This document shows, piece after piece, positions 10,038 through 22,545 of a DNA stretch of 46,300 nucleotides; position 1 is the stretch's first letter, and each line of letters starts with the position of its first letter. Source of the stretch: Rhodovarius lipocyclicus (GTDB lineage: Bacteria; Pseudomonadota; Alphaproteobacteria; Acetobacterales; Acetobacteraceae); assembly GCF_009900765.1 (NCBI RefSeq), contig NZ_JAAABL010000032.1:1-46300 (forward strand), given 5' to 3'. The notes beneath the pieces are model-generated. The model was not told the origin of the DNA and made no database searches. It saw nothing but the letters and a program-made list of their open reading frames with translations. The position numbers were made by a program, and so were the translations under genes.

Positions 10038-10964
10038 ATGAGTGACATGAAACAGGTTGCAGTCCTTTACGGCGGGATCTCCGCTGAACGCGACGTGAGT
10101 CTCGCCACCGGCGAGCAGGTGATCGCCGCCCTCGAACAGGCGGGCTTCGCCGTGCGCCCGATCGACGTCACCGAGGATCTGGGGGCGCTCGTCTCCGCCC
10201 TGACCCATCCGCGCCCCGATGCCGTGTTCAACGCGCTGCATGGCCGCTTCGGCGAGGATGGCTGCGTGCAGGGCGTGCTGGACTGGCTGAACCTGCCCTA
10301 CACCCATTCTGGCGTCCGGGCCTCCGCCATCGCCATGGACAAGACCGCCGCCAAGGCGATCTTCAAGGCGCATGGCCTGCCGCTGGCGCGCCACCTGGAA
10401 ATCACGCCCGAGGAGCTGGAGGCCCAGGACCCCTTGCCCCGCCCCTATGTGGTGAAGCCCATCCAGGAAGGCTCCAGCGTCGGCGTCTCCATCATCCGCA
10501 CCGGCGACAACCGGCGCGGCGATGTGGCGCGCAGCTGGAAGCACGGCCGCATGATGGTCGAGGAATTCATCCCCGGCCGCGAGCTGACCGTGGCCGTGAT
10601 GGGCGACCGGGCCCTGAACGTGACCGAGATCAGCACCCATCTCGCCTTCTACGACTATGAGGCGAAATACGCCGATGGCGGCAGCCAGCACGTGCTGCCC
10701 GCCCGCGTGCACCCCGAGATCCTGGCCCAGGCCAAGGAAGTGGCGCTGGCCGCCCACAAGGCGCTGGGCTGCCGCGGCGCCTCGCGCTCCGATTTCCGCT
10801 ATGACGACACGGCGGGCGAACCCGGCCGGCTGGTGCTGCTGGAAGTGAACACCCAGCCTGGCATGACCCCCACCTCCCTGCTGCCGGAACAGGCGGCGCA
10901 TGCGGGCATCAGCTTCCCCGAACTGTGCCGCTGGCTGGTGGAAGAGGCGCTGCATGGCACGTGA
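10038..10964 (+). CDS. ddl: D-alanine--D-alanine ligase
   Basis: Ddl makes the D-Ala-D-Ala dipeptide used by MurF. The 308-residue ATP-grasp protein shows VLYGGISAERDVSLATG at the N-terminus, ALHGRFGEDG, PYTHSGVRASAIAMDK, VKPIQEGSSVGVSI, the EEFIPGRELTVAV metal/ATP segment, and EVNTQPGMTPTSLLPEQA at the C-terminus. It follows murB after a 73-base gap with no clear Shine-Dalgarno; an alternative ATG at 10047 would shorten it by three residues. It ends 11 bases inside ftsQ. The length matches short (DdlB-type) ligases encoded in dcw clusters. Confidence 0.95.
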   Translation: MSDMKQVAVLYGGISAERDVSLATGEQVIAALEQAGFAVRPIDVTEDLGALVSALTHPRPDAVFNALHGRFGEDGCVQGVLDWLNLPYTHSGVRASAIAMDKTAAKAIFKAHGLPLARHLEITPEELEAQDPLPRPYVVKPIQEGSSVGVSIIRTGDNRRGDVARSWKHGRMMVEEFIPGRELTVAVMGDRALNVTEISTHLAFYDYEAKYADGGSQHVLPARVHPEILAQAKEVALAAHKALGCRGASRSDFRYDDTAGEPGRLVLLEVNTQPGMTPTSLLPEQAAHAGISFPELCRWLVEEALHGT

Positions 10965-11856
10965 GCCCAAGGCGGCCCCGCGCGCACCCCGCAACGTCCC
11001 CGCGCAGCGCGCCACCCAGGCCCCCGCGCCCCAGCGCCCCAACCCCTGGCGCATGTGGTGGCGCCGGCAGCGGCAGGCCGCGCGCCCCATCCTGGTCTTC
11101 GCCATGGGGGCCGCCGGCGTGGGCCTGCTGGCCGCCGGCGTCATGGCGGCCGACCCCGCCGCCCGGCTGAACCAGCTCGCCTCCGCCCTCACTTTCGGCG
11201 GCACCGGCTTCACCGTGAACCGCATCCTGGTCGAGGGCCGCGAATACACCCCGCGCGAGGTGTTCGAGAGCGCCCTGAACGTGACCGAGGGCGACAGCAC
11301 CCTGGCCTTCAACCCCGCCGCCGCCCGCGCGCGGCTGGAGGCCTCGGCCTGGATCGCCAGCGCCCATGTGGAACGCCACCTGCCCGGCACCATCCTGGTG
11401 CGCATCACCGAGCGCCGCGCCTTCGCGATCTGGCAGAAGGACGGCCGCTTCCAGGTGATCGACCGCGAGGGGCGGGTGATGCAGGCCGACAATATCGGCG
11501 CCTTCGGCCCGCTGCCGCTGGTGGTGGGCGCGGGGGCCGACACCGCCGCCGCCAACCTGATCGACCTGCTGCGCGGCGTGCCGGACCTCGCCGCCCGGGT
11601 GGAGGCCGCCGTGCGGGTCTCCGAACGGCGGTGGAACCTGCGCCTGGCCTCGGGAGCCGATGTGCTGCTGCCCGAGGGCCAGGAGGCCGCCGCCATCCAG
11701 CGCCTGGCCGAGCTGCACGCCCGCGAGCGCCTGCTGGACCGCCCGCTGGCGGCCCTCGACATGCGCCTGCCGGACCGGCTGGTGCTGCGCCCCCAGCCTG
11801 TCGCCGCCCCTTCTTCACCCACACCTGCCCCCCCGAACCGGAGCACGCGCGGATGA
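10954..11856 (+). CDS. ftsQ: Cell division protein FtsQ
   Basis: FtsQ is the bitopic divisome scaffold that recruits FtsB/FtsL. The 300-residue protein has a basic, proline-rich cytoplasmic N-terminus, one membrane segment around residues 45-65 (PILVFAMGAAGVGLLAAGVMA region), then a periplasmic POTRA domain (FTVNRILVEGREYTPREV...) and the FtsQ beta domain (FQVIDREGRVMQ). The ATG at 10954 is preceded by GGAAGAGG and overlaps the ddl stop; the open frame could extend 18 codons upstream but those residues are a shadow of ddl. The stop overlaps ftsA in ATGA. The alanine/proline-rich C-terminal tail (PSSPTPAPPN) is unstructured. Confidence 0.9.
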   Translation: MAREPKAAPRAPRNVPAQRATQAPAPQRPNPWRMWWRRQRQAARPILVFAMGAAGVGLLAAGVMAADPAARLNQLASALTFGGTGFTVNRILVEGREYTPREVFESALNVTEGDSTLAFNPAAARARLEASAWIASAHVERHLPGTILVRITERRAFAIWQKDGRFQVIDREGRVMQADNIGAFGPLPLVVGAGADTAAANLIDLLRGVPDLAARVEAAVRVSERRWNLRLASGADVLLPEGQEAAAIQRLAELHARERLLDRPLAALDMRLPDRLVLRPQPVAAPSSPTPAPPNRSTRG

Positions 11857-13154
11857 ACCAGATCGTTCGATTCTCCCCGCCCGAGGCCGAGGCGCCGGCC
11901 CGCATGCGCAAGCGCGCCCAGGCGCGCGGCGGCAATTTCGGGGTGCTGGATATCGGCTCCTCCAAGATCGTCTGCATCGTGGCCCGCATCGAGAGCGACG
12001 GCACGCCGCGCGCGCTGGGCTTCGGCTGGCGGGGGGCGGCGGGGGTCAAGAACGGCTCCGTCATCGACCCGGCGGAGGCCGAGATCGCCATCCGCGCGGC
12101 CGTCGCCCAGGCCGAGGAAATGGCCGATGTGCAGCTGCGCGGGGTGATCGTGAACCTCTCCTGCGGGCAGCCGGAGTCGCGCTCGCTGAACGTGCAGTGG
12201 CCGGTGGGCGGGCGCGCCGCGACCGAGATCGACATCGCCGCCATGCTGCATGAAGGCCGCCGCCGGGCCGAGGCCGAGGGCCGCGCCCTGGTCCATGCCC
12301 TGCCGCTGGGCTTCACCGTGGACGCGACCCCGGGCGTGCCCGACCCGCGCGGGATGGTGTGCGACAACCTCTCCGCCCGGCTGCATGTGGTGGACGCGGC
12401 GGAGAACGCGCTGGCCAACCTCGCCTTGTGCCTGGGCCGCTGCGACCTGGATGTGGAGGAGGTGGTGAGCGCCCCCTTCGCCTCGGGCCTGGCGTGCCTG
12501 GACGGCGACGAGATGGAGCTGGGCACCGTGATGATCGAGATGGGGGCGGGCACCACCTCCGTCGCCGTCTTCAACGAGGGCCAGCTGTGGCACACGGCGC
12601 AGCTGCCGATCGGCGGCTGGCACGTGACCAACGACCTGGCCCGCGGGCTTTCCACCCCCATCGCCCATGCCGAGCGCATCAAGACCATGCACGGCAGCGC
12701 GCTGGAGGGCGACGACAAGGGCGAGATGCTGCCGGTGCCCCAGGTGGGCGATGCCGGCGACCATCTGGCCCGGGTGCCGCGCCGGATGATCGTGAACATC
12801 ATCCGCCCCCGGCTGGAGGAAACCTTCGAGCTGCTGCGCGACCGGCTGGATGGCGCGGGCCTGCCCCGCGACACCACGCGGCGCATCGTGCTCTCGGGCG
12901 GCGCCAGCCAGCTGATCGGGGCGACGGAGCTCGCCTCACGGGTTCTTGATCGGCCCGCGACGCAGATCCGCGTGGCGCGCCCGCACCGGGTGCGCGGCCT
13001 GCCGGAAACGGCCCTGGGCCCCGGTTTCGCAACCACCATCGGTCTGCTGCATTGGGCTGGTGGGCACGGGCGCCCGGTGATGGACCTCGGTGCGGCCGCG
13101 CCGCATGCGGGAACTCTCCGCCGACTCGGTGACTGGCTGAAGCGGTGGTGGTAG
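11853..13154 (+). CDS. ftsA: Cell division protein FtsA
   Basis: FtsA is the actin-like ATPase that tethers FtsZ to the membrane. The 433-residue product has the phosphate-1 loop GVLDIGSSKIVCIVAR near 30-45, the SHS2/1C region (SLNVQWPVGG, ALVHALPLGFTVDA), phosphate-2 IEMGAGTTSVAVF, and the adenosine motif IVLSGGASQLIG. It ends RLGDWLKRWW, an amphipathic tail matching the membrane-targeting helix of the family. The ATG at 11853 overlaps the ftsQ stop; the same frame is open for another 266 codons upstream but that is a shadow of ftsQ. ftsZ follows after 136 bases. Confidence 0.94.
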   Translation: MNQIVRFSPPEAEAPARMRKRAQARGGNFGVLDIGSSKIVCIVARIESDGTPRALGFGWRGAAGVKNGSVIDPAEAEIAIRAAVAQAEEMADVQLRGVIVNLSCGQPESRSLNVQWPVGGRAATEIDIAAMLHEGRRRAEAEGRALVHALPLGFTVDATPGVPDPRGMVCDNLSARLHVVDAAENALANLALCLGRCDLDVEEVVSAPFASGLACLDGDEMELGTVMIEMGAGTTSVAVFNEGQLWHTAQLPIGGWHVTNDLARGLSTPIAHAERIKTMHGSALEGDDKGEMLPVPQVGDAGDHLARVPRRMIVNIIRPRLEETFELLRDRLDGAGLPRDTTRRIVLSGGASQLIGATELASRVLDRPATQIRVARPHRVRGLPETALGPGFATTIGLLHWAGGHGRPVMDLGAAAPHAGTLRRLGDWLKRWW

Positions 13155-13290
13155 GACTGGTGCGCAAGGGGGGAGTCGCGAACGCGTTGCGAAGCTTTCC
13201 TGTGGATAAGGTGAATGACGGGAATTTTCCGGTCATGAACGCAGACACGAATCGTCAAATTTCTTTAGGTTCGCGATACGGAGAGAGCCA
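13155..13290 (+). promoter_or_regulatory. ftsA-ftsZ intergenic leader, probable separate ftsZ promoter region
   Basis: This 136-base gap breaks an otherwise overlapping gene run. It is clearly richer in A+T than its surroundings (for example 13230-13270) and ends with a GGAGAGAG ribosome-binding stretch at 13280-13287. ftsZ commonly has its own promoters, so a promoter here is likely, but no convincing -35/-10 pair could be picked out. Confidence 0.35.
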
Positions 13291-14862
13291 ATGACCCTCA
13301 ACCTCACACTGCCTGTCGCGAATCACACCGACTTCAGCCCACGCATCGCCGTCATCGGCGTGGGTGGCGGTGGCACCAACGCGGTCAACAACATGATCGC
13401 CATGGGCCTCGAGGGTGTGGAGTTCATCGTCGCCAACACCGACGCCCAGTCGCTGCTGCACAGCCGCGCCGACCGCCGCGTGCAGCTGGGCCCCCACCTG
13501 ACCCAGGGCCTGGGCGCGGGTGCGAAGCCCGAGATCGGGCGCGCCGCGGCCGAGGAAGCCACCGATGAGCTGGCCAAGCACATCGAGGGTTGCCACATGG
13601 TGTTCGTCACCGCCGGCATGGGCGGCGGCACCGGCACCGGCGCCGCCCCCGTCATCGCCCGCATGGCGCGCGAGCGGAACATGCTGACCGTCGGCGTGGT
13701 GACCAAGCCCTTCGATTTCGAGGGTGCGAAGCGCAAGCGCGCCGCCGATGTCGGCATCGAGGAGCTGCAGCAGTTCGTGGACACGCTGATCGTGATCCCG
13801 AACCAGAACCTGTTCCGCCTGGCCAATGAGCGCACGACCTTCGCCGAGGCGTTCAAGATGGCCGACAACGTCCTGTACATGGGCGTGAAGGGCGTGACCG
13901 ACCTGATGGTCAACCCTGGCATGGTGAACCTGGACTTCGCCGATATCCGCACCGTGATGGCGGAAATGGGCAAGGCCATGATGGGCACCGGCGAGGCCGA
14001 GGGCGACGACCGCTCCGTGAAGGCGGCCGAGGCCGCGATCAGCAACCCGCTGCTCGAGGACACCTCGATGCGCGGCGCCAAGGGCGTGCTGATCAGCCTG
14101 ACCGGCGGCTACGACCTGACGCTGTTCGAGGTGGACGAGGCCGTGAACCGCATCCGCAAGGAAGTGGACGACGAGGCCAACATCATCTTCGGTTCCTCCC
14201 TGGATGAGAACCTGAACGGCCGCGTGCGGGTTTCCGTGGTGGCCACCGGCATCGACGCGGTGCCCAGCGTGGCCGCCCAGCCGGTGCAGGCGCCCGAGGC
14301 CGCCCCGCGCCTGTCCATCGTGCAGCCGGGTGCCGCCGCCCGCACCGCGCAGCAGGCCGCGGCGATCCGCCGCCCGGTGGTGCCGAACACGCATGCCGGC
14401 ATGCCGGGCACGCTGCGCACCGCCGCCACCACCAGCGCGGCGCAGCCCGCCCCCAGCCAGGGTTCGCTGGCTATCCAGGCCAGCGCGGCCCAGGCCACCC
14501 AGGCGGCCTATGCCCAGGCCTACGCCCAGCAGCCGGAGGTGGTGCAGGAGCCGATGCCCCAGCCCATCCCCGTCGCCACCCAGCCCATGCCGATGCGTGA
14601 GGCCCCGGCGATGCGCCCGGCCGCCATGCAGCATGCGCCCCAGCCGCAGCCCGAGGCGCAGCAGCCCGCCGGTTTCCGCCGGATGTTCCACAACGTCACC
14701 GGGCTGATGAAGCGCCAGGTGCCGGTGCAGCCGGAACACCCGCAGCACCGCGCGGAACCGCAGGCCCAGCCGCAGCAGATGGCCCCCCGCGCCGCCGCCC
14801 CGCGCGCGCCGCAGGACGACACGGAGATCCCCGCCTTCCTGCGCCGCCAGAACAACTACTGA
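13291..14862 (+). CDS. ftsZ: Cell division GTPase FtsZ
   Basis: FtsZ is the tubulin-like GTPase forming the Z ring. The GTPase core has [13 protein letters not shown] (23-33), the tubulin signature [13 protein letters not shown] (109-121) and the T7-loop segment [12 protein letters not shown]. Core homology ends near residue 330; it is followed by a long low-complexity linker of about 180 residues rich in Ala, Gln and Pro, and a conserved C-terminal peptide [15 protein letters not shown] (509-523) that in the family binds FtsA and other partners. At 523 residues it is longer than E. coli FtsZ (383) because of the linker, as is usual in alphaproteobacteria. A strong terminator follows, closing the cluster. 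Confidence 0.97.
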   Translation: MTLNLTLPVANHTDFSPRIAVIGVGGGGTNAVNNMIAMGLEGVEFIVANTDAQSLLHSRADRRVQLGPHLTQGLGAGAKPEIGRAAAEEATDELAKHIEGCHMVFVTAGMGGGTGTGAAPVIARMARERNMLTVGVVTKPFDFEGAKRKRAADVGIEELQQFVDTLIVIPNQNLFRLANERTTFAEAFKMADNVLYMGVKGVTDLMVNPGMVNLDFADIRTVMAEMGKAMMGTGEAEGDDRSVKAAEAAISNPLLEDTSMRGAKGVLISLTGGYDLTLFEVDEAVNRIRKEVDDEANIIFGSSLDENLNGRVRVSVVATGIDAVPSVAAQPVQAPEAAPRLSIVQPGAAARTAQQAAAIRRPVVPNTHAGMPGTLRTAATTSAAQPAPSQGSLAIQASAAQATQAAYAQAYAQQPEVVQEPMPQPIPVATQPMPMREAPAMRPAAMQHAPQPQPEAQQPAGFRRMFHNVTGLMKRQVPVQPEHPQHRAEPQAQPQQMAPRAAAPRAPQDDTEIPAFLRRQNNY

Positions 14863-14887
14863 GGCCAGGCCGGATGGCCGGAACGCG

Positions 14888-14914
14888 AAAGGCGCCCTCA
14901 CGGGCGCCTTTTTC
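14888..14914 (+). terminator. Rho-independent terminator after ftsZ
   Basis: A perfect 10-bp stem, AAAGGCGCCC paired with GGGCGCCTTT, closes a TCAC loop and runs into a T stretch (TTTTTC). It lies 25 bases after the ftsZ stop and marks the end of the dcw transcription unit. Confidence 0.9.
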
Positions 14915-14961
14915 GTGTCAGGGCCGCTGTCCTGCCCTTTTTCCGCCGCCGGCCGCCGGCA

Positions 14962-14967
14962 TATAGG
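14962..14967 (+). promoter_or_regulatory. Putative -10 element immediately before the glycosyltransferase start
   Basis: TATAGG ends 7 bases before the ATG at 14974 and no Shine-Dalgarno lies between. If it is a -10 box, the transcript would begin at or next to the start codon (leaderless). It lies just past the ftsZ terminator, where a new promoter is needed. There is no good -35; prediction only. Confidence 0.35.
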
Positions 14968-14973
14968 CTCCCG

Positions 14974-16011
14974 ATGCGCATCCTCTACGTCTCCCGCCAT
15001 GAGATCCTGGAATACGACGAGGTCCGGCTGCTGACGGAGCTGGGGCATCAGGTCTTCCCGCTCGGCCATTACCACATGCCCGGCCCTTATCCGGGCGGGC
15101 TGCGGCCGCAGCTGGATCTGGGACCGGAGCACGCGGAGCTGCAGCGCCGCTTCCAGGAGAGCGGGAGCCATTTCGACTTCTATGGCCCGCCGGATGCGTC
15201 TTTCCTGGCGCCGGAATTCGTGGCGCTGTTCGACCTGACCATCGTGATGTTCGACTGGCCCTTCATCAACACGCAGCACAAGGCCCTGTTCCAGCGCCCC
15301 GTGGTGCTGCGCACCATCGGCCAGGGGCTGCATGAATGGGAGGGCGTCTACACCGCCCTGCGCCAGCAGGGTGTCATCATCCTGCGCTACGCGGAGGCCG
15401 AGGCCGACCAGCTGGGCTATGCGGGCGGCGACGCCACCATCCGCTTCTACAAGGACCCGGACGACTTCCTGCCCTATCGCGGCGGCCAGCCCAGCGTGCT
15501 GAGCTTCGCGTCGAATTTCGACCTCCGCTATCCGGAGGAATACGCGCTGTGGCAGGCCTCCGTCAGCGGCCTGCCGGTGAAGCTGGGCGGGCAGGGCAAT
15601 GAGGCCGAGCCGAACGCCATCGGCCCCGTCACCCCCCGGGAACAGATCGAGCTGCTGGCGGATTGCCGGGCGTATTTCTACTGCTCCGGCCTGAACCTGC
15701 CTTACTCGCTGAACTTCATGGAAGCTTGGATGGCCGGGATCCCGGTGGTGCTGATGAGCGATGAGCTCACGCCCCGCCCGGTCCGCTGTTCCGAGATCGC
15801 GCGGGTGATCACGCCCGGAGAGGATGCGCTGGTGGTGCATTCCGCCGCCGAGGCGAATGACGCGCTGTTCCGCCTGCTGTCGGACCCCGCCCTGGGGCGG
15901 CGGATCGGGCAGGCGGGCCGGCGCAGCGCCATCGCCCATTTCGGGCGGCAGCAGATCGGCCGGCAATGGGAACAGTTCCTGGAACGGTTCGAGCCGCGGA
16001 CGGCATCATGA
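14974..16011 (+). CDS. Glycosyltransferase-like protein (GT-B fold, group 1 type)
   Basis: The 345-residue product looks like a GT-B glycosyltransferase: a start MRILYVSRHEILEYDEVRLL reminiscent of a first Rossmann domain, and a C-terminal half with LNLPYSLNFMEAWMAGIPVVLMSDE, ITPGEDALVVHSAAEANDALFRLLSDP and GQAGRRSAIAHFG, a layout shared with group-1 transferases. There are no membrane segments. Donor and acceptor cannot be told; envelope polysaccharide synthesis is a guess from context. It stands alone between the ftsZ terminator and an AT-rich gap before lpxC, which is not part of the usual cluster order. Family assignment is moderate. Confidence 0.7.
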   Translation: MRILYVSRHEILEYDEVRLLTELGHQVFPLGHYHMPGPYPGGLRPQLDLGPEHAELQRRFQESGSHFDFYGPPDASFLAPEFVALFDLTIVMFDWPFINTQHKALFQRPVVLRTIGQGLHEWEGVYTALRQQGVIILRYAEAEADQLGYAGGDATIRFYKDPDDFLPYRGGQPSVLSFASNFDLRYPEEYALWQASVSGLPVKLGGQGNEAEPNAIGPVTPREQIELLADCRAYFYCSGLNLPYSLNFMEAWMAGIPVVLMSDELTPRPVRCSEIARVITPGEDALVVHSAAEANDALFRLLSDPALGRRIGQAGRRSAIAHFGRQQIGRQWEQFLERFEPRTAS

Positions 16012-16234
16012 CGCACCGCAAAATTATGGCTGAAACAAGGCACGTCCAGACGCAAAAATACACTTTAAAATCAATAGTTTATAACGAAATATCAGGTAAC
16101 AAGGCTTGACTGGCCTGGACGCAATCGGGCTGCCATCAACAATCCCGGGAAGGCCCGGTGGCGTTACCGGTTGTGACGCTTTCGGTATGTCATCAGGGGA
16201 CAGCGGGTTCGTGACCCGCCAGGACAGGGGTTTG
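16012..16234 (+). promoter_or_regulatory. AT-rich lpxC upstream region
   Basis: The stretch 16018-16100 is unusually AT-rich for this genome (runs such as CACTTTAAAATCAATAG and TTTATAACGAAATATC) and contains TATAAC at 16080-16085 and TTGACT at 16106-16111. It probably carries the lpxC promoter, but no clean -35/-10 pair with standard spacing was found. It also contains possible upstream lpxC start codons (TTG 16106, ATG 16187). Confidence 0.4.
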
Positions 16235-17176
16235 ATGGACGGATTTGTGACATCCGGTGCCGCCCGACGACGGACACTGCGCCAGGCGATCAGCTTCGCC
16301 GGCATCGGCCTGCATTCGGGCCGGCGCATCCGTGGGCGGATCACCCCCGCGGCCGCGGGTGCCGGCATCGCCTTCCTGCGCACCGACCTGGGTGTGCTGA
16401 TCCCCGCCCGCCACGACCATGTGGTGGACACGCGGCTGTGCACCGTGCTGGGCGTGGACGGCGCCAGCGTCTCCACCGTGGAGCACGTGATGGCTGCTCT
16501 GGCCGGCAATGGCGTGGATGACGCGGTGGTGGAAGTGGATGGCGCGGAGATGCCCATCCTCGACGGTTCCGCCGAACCCTTCCAGTTCCTGCTGGATTGC
16601 GCGGGCATCGTCTCCCGCCCCGGCATCGCCCGCAGCATCGAGATCCTGCGCCCCATCCGCGTGCAGCAGGGCCAGGGCCCCGACGCCGCCTGGGCCGAAC
16701 TGCACCCCGTGGACGGCCCCTGGTTCGAGGCCCAGCTGTCCATCGATTTCGCGGCCACCGCCATCGGCCGCCAGGAATTCGCCCTGCGCGTGACGCCGAA
16801 TAACTTCCGTGAGGATCTGGCCAGCGCCCGCACCTTCACCCAGGCGGAGGAAATCTCCCGCCTGCGCAGCATGGGCCTCGCCCTTGGCGGCACGCTGGAC
16901 AATGCGGTGGTGGTCGATGGCCCGCTGGTGCTGAACCCCGGCGGGCTGCGCAGCCCCGACGAATTCGTGCGCCACAAGCTGCTGGATGTGGTGGGCGACC
17001 TGGCCCTGGCGGGCGCGCCCATCGCGGGCCGCTTCGTCGGCAGCCGCACCGGCCACGCGCTGAACAACCGCCTGCTGCACGCCATGTTCGCCGACCGCGG
17101 CGCCTGGCGCTACAGCCATGGCCACGCGGTGGCCGGCGGCGTCTCCGCCCGCCTGCCGGCCGTGGCGGCGGCATAG
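16235..17176 (+). CDS. lpxC: UDP-3-O-acyl-N-acetylglucosamine deacetylase
   Basis: LpxC is the zinc deacetylase that performs the committed step of lipid A synthesis. Visible marks: RQAISFAGIGLHSG near the N-terminus, STVEHVMAAL with catalytic Glu83 and zinc ligand His84, DGSAEPF, HKLLDVVGDLALAG with zinc ligands His247 and Asp251, and catalytic His274 in GHALNN. With ATG 16235, which has AGGACAGGGG just upstream, the protein is 313 residues, close to the usual ~305; a longer start at 16187 or TTG 16106 would add unrelated residues. The position after ftsZ is typical for proteobacteria, though here one gene intervenes. Confidence 0.95.
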   Translation: MDGFVTSGAARRRTLRQAISFAGIGLHSGRRIRGRITPAAAGAGIAFLRTDLGVLIPARHDHVVDTRLCTVLGVDGASVSTVEHVMAALAGNGVDDAVVEVDGAEMPILDGSAEPFQFLLDCAGIVSRPGIARSIEILRPIRVQQGQGPDAAWAELHPVDGPWFEAQLSIDFAATAIGRQEFALRVTPNNFREDLASARTFTQAEEISRLRSMGLALGGTLDNAVVVDGPLVLNPGGLRSPDEFVRHKLLDVVGDLALAGAPIAGRFVGSRTGHALNNRLLHAMFADRGAWRYSHGHAVAGGVSARLPAVAAA

Positions 17177-17221
17177 TGTATCTGTCTTCCTGGGGCCCTC
17201 GCGCAACGCCCCGCCCCTTGG

Positions 17222-17227
17222 TATAGA
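17222..17227 (+). promoter_or_regulatory. Putative -10 element directly upstream of bamD
   Basis: TATAGA ends 7 bases before the bamD ATG, with no Shine-Dalgarno between. The spacing would place the transcription start on or beside the start codon, suggesting a leaderless mRNA. No convincing -35 was found. Confidence 0.35.
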
Positions 17228-17233
17228 CGCGCC

Positions 17234-18073
17234 ATGTCGCGCATCCTTCCGGTTCTGGCCCTCGCCCTTGTCCTGCCTGGCTGCGGTTTGCAGCAATGGG
17301 ACGGGCGCGTGGGCTCCCTGTTCGAACGCTCCCGCACCAATTCCGCGCTGGTGGACCAGACGCCGGAGGGCATCTACGCCGCCGGCATCGACGCCCTGCA
17401 GGGCGGCCGCTATCCGCAGGCGGTGGAGCTGTTCGACCGGCTGGAGCGGGACCATCCCTTCTCCACCTGGGCGACCAACGCGAAGATCATGGGCGCCTAT
17501 GGCGAGTACATGCGCAATCGCTACACGGAAGCGATCGGCGCGCTGGACCGCTTTATCCAGCTGCACCCGTCGCACCGCGACATCGCCTACGCCTATTACC
17601 TGCGCGCGCTGTGCCTGTATGAGCAGATCAACGACTCCGAGCGCGACCAGCGCACGACGGAACAGGCGATCGCCGCACTGCAGGACGTGGCCAACCGCTT
17701 CCCCGACACCGCCTATGCCCGCGATGCCCGGCTGAAGATCGACCTGGGCCGCGACCACCAGGCGGGGCATGAGATGAATATCGGCCGCTACTACCAGCGC
17801 CAGCGTCTCTACACCGCCGCCATCGGCCGCTATCGCCGCGTGATCGAGAACTACCAGACCACGAACCATGTGCCCGAGGCGCTGCACCGCCTGACGGAAG
17901 TCTATCTGGCGCTGGGCCTGACCGAGGAAGCGCGCAGCACCGCCAGCGTGCTGGGCCACAACTTCCCGGGCAATCCCTGGTACCAGGACAGCTACGCCCT
18001 GCTGGTGGAGGGCGCGCCGCGCGGCCCGGATACCCCGGGCTTCTTCGCGCGCACCATCGGCCGCATCTTTTAG
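17234..18073 (+). CDS. bamD: Outer membrane assembly lipoprotein BamD (ComL)
   Basis: BamD is the essential lipoprotein of the BAM complex that folds outer-membrane proteins. The 279-residue product has a lipoprotein signal ending in the lipobox VLPGC with the lipidated Cys17, then TPR repeats: YAAGIDALQGGRYPQAVELFDRL, ATNAKIMGAYGEYMRNRYTEAI, a third around HRDIAYAYYLRALCLY, and a C-terminal pair with YRRVIENYQTTNHVPEALHRLTEVYLALGL. The family phrase FPDTAYARDARLKIDL is present. It precedes recN by 9 bases and is likely co-transcribed with it. Confidence 0.93.
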   Translation: MSRILPVLALALVLPGCGLQQWDGRVGSLFERSRTNSALVDQTPEGIYAAGIDALQGGRYPQAVELFDRLERDHPFSTWATNAKIMGAYGEYMRNRYTEAIGALDRFIQLHPSHRDIAYAYYLRALCLYEQINDSERDQRTTEQAIAALQDVANRFPDTAYARDARLKIDLGRDHQAGHEMNIGRYYQRQRLYTAAIGRYRRVIENYQTTNHVPEALHRLTEVYLALGLTEEARSTASVLGHNFPGNPWYQDSYALLVEGAPRGPDTPGFFARTIGRIF

Positions 18074-18082
18074 GGCCATCAC

Positions 18083-21858
<3,776 letters not shown>

Positions 21859-21865
21859 GGCTCGC

Positions 21866-22498
21866 TCAAGGCGCGACCATCTTCATCTTCCGCACCAGAT
21901 CCACCTGCCGCCACAGATACCAGGCGGCCACGCTGCGGAACGGCGCCCACTCCGCCCCGATCGCGGCCAGTTCCTTGGGCTTGGGCTGCGCCTCCAGCCC
22001 CATGGCCATGCGATATCCCTCCCGCACGCCGAAATCGTCCACCGGCAGCACGTCCAGCCGGCCGAGGGAGAAGATCAGCAGCATCTCCACCGTCCAGCGC
22101 CCCACCCCGCGCAGGGCCACTAGGCGCTCGATCAGTTCCTCGTCCGGCAGGCGCATGGCGGCGCGGCGGGTGGGCACCCAGCCGGCCGCGGATTTCTCCG
22201 CGATGTCCAGGATCGAGGCGCATTTGGCCGCCGAGAAACCGCAGCCGCGCAGCTTCTCCGCACCCGCGTCCAACAGGGCCGTGGGCGGGGGGAAGCCGTC
22301 GGCGGGATGCAGCGCGATCAGCCGGCCCAGCATCGCCTCCGCGGCGCGGCCGTGCACCTGCTGGTGGGCGATGGCGCGCACCAGCGCCTCATAGGGTTCG
22401 CGCTTCTCGGGCTTGAGCGCGCAGCGGCCCACCTGGGCGATGATGGGGCCGAACAGCTCGGTCCGGGCCAGGGCGGCCCTGCCTTGGGCATATGTCAT
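21866..22498 (-). CDS. DNA-3-methyladenine glycosylase II-like (HhH-GPD family)
   Basis: This 210-residue base-excision glycosylase belongs to the HhH-GPD superfamily, AlkA branch, which removes alkylated purines. The helix-hairpin-helix is LVALRGVGRWTVEMLL (126-141) and the GPD part ends in LPVDDFG with the catalytic Asp at 155. HQQVHGRAAEAMLGRL is the usual first conserved block. There is no C-terminal iron-sulfur cysteine cluster, unlike Nth/MutY, and the N-terminal domain of E. coli AlkA is missing, as in many short bacterial homologues. It reads away from tsaE over a 47-base divergent gap. Confidence 0.85.
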   Translation of the reverse strand: MTYAQGRAALARTELFGPIIAQVGRCALKPEKREPYEALVRAIAHQQVHGRAAEAMLGRLIALHPADGFPPPTALLDAGAEKLRGCGFSAAKCASILDIAEKSAAGWVPTRRAAMRLPDEELIERLVALRGVGRWTVEMLLIFSLGRLDVLPVDDFGVREGYRMAMGLEAQPKPKELAAIGAEWAPFRSVAAWYLWRQVDLVRKMKMVAP

Positions 22499-22504
22499 GA
22501 TCCG

Positions 22505-22512
22505 AGGATAGC
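22505..22512 (-). promoter_or_regulatory. Putative -10 element before the DNA glycosylase gene
   Basis: On the minus strand GCTATCCT lies 6 bases before the ATG, resembling the alphaproteobacterial -10 consensus (GCTANAWC described in Caulobacter). It lies in the 47-base divergent gap, so a promoter must be close. There is no Shine-Dalgarno, so the mRNA may be leaderless. Confidence 0.35.
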
Positions 22513-22533
22513 GGCGCGCGGCGCATCCGGGCA

Positions 22534-22539
22534 GATAAT
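22534..22539 (+). promoter_or_regulatory. Putative -10 element before tsaE
   Basis: GATAAT ends 7 bases before the tsaE ATG in the same short divergent gap. There is no Shine-Dalgarno between them. The -35 region is GC-rich and does not match. Confidence 0.35.
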
Positions 22540-22545
22540 GGCGCG

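Noticed and set aside
13249-13253. GAATC (CcrM/GANTC methylation site) in the ftsZ leader
   Set aside because: GANTC sites regulate ftsZ in Caulobacter, but one site is expected by chance every few hundred bases, and no CtrA/GcrA-type box was seen with it.
16106-16111. TTGACT as -35 box of an lpxC promoter
   Set aside because: No -10-like hexamer occurs 16-18 bases downstream (the region reads GC-rich), so the pair is not credible, though a promoter nearby is likely.
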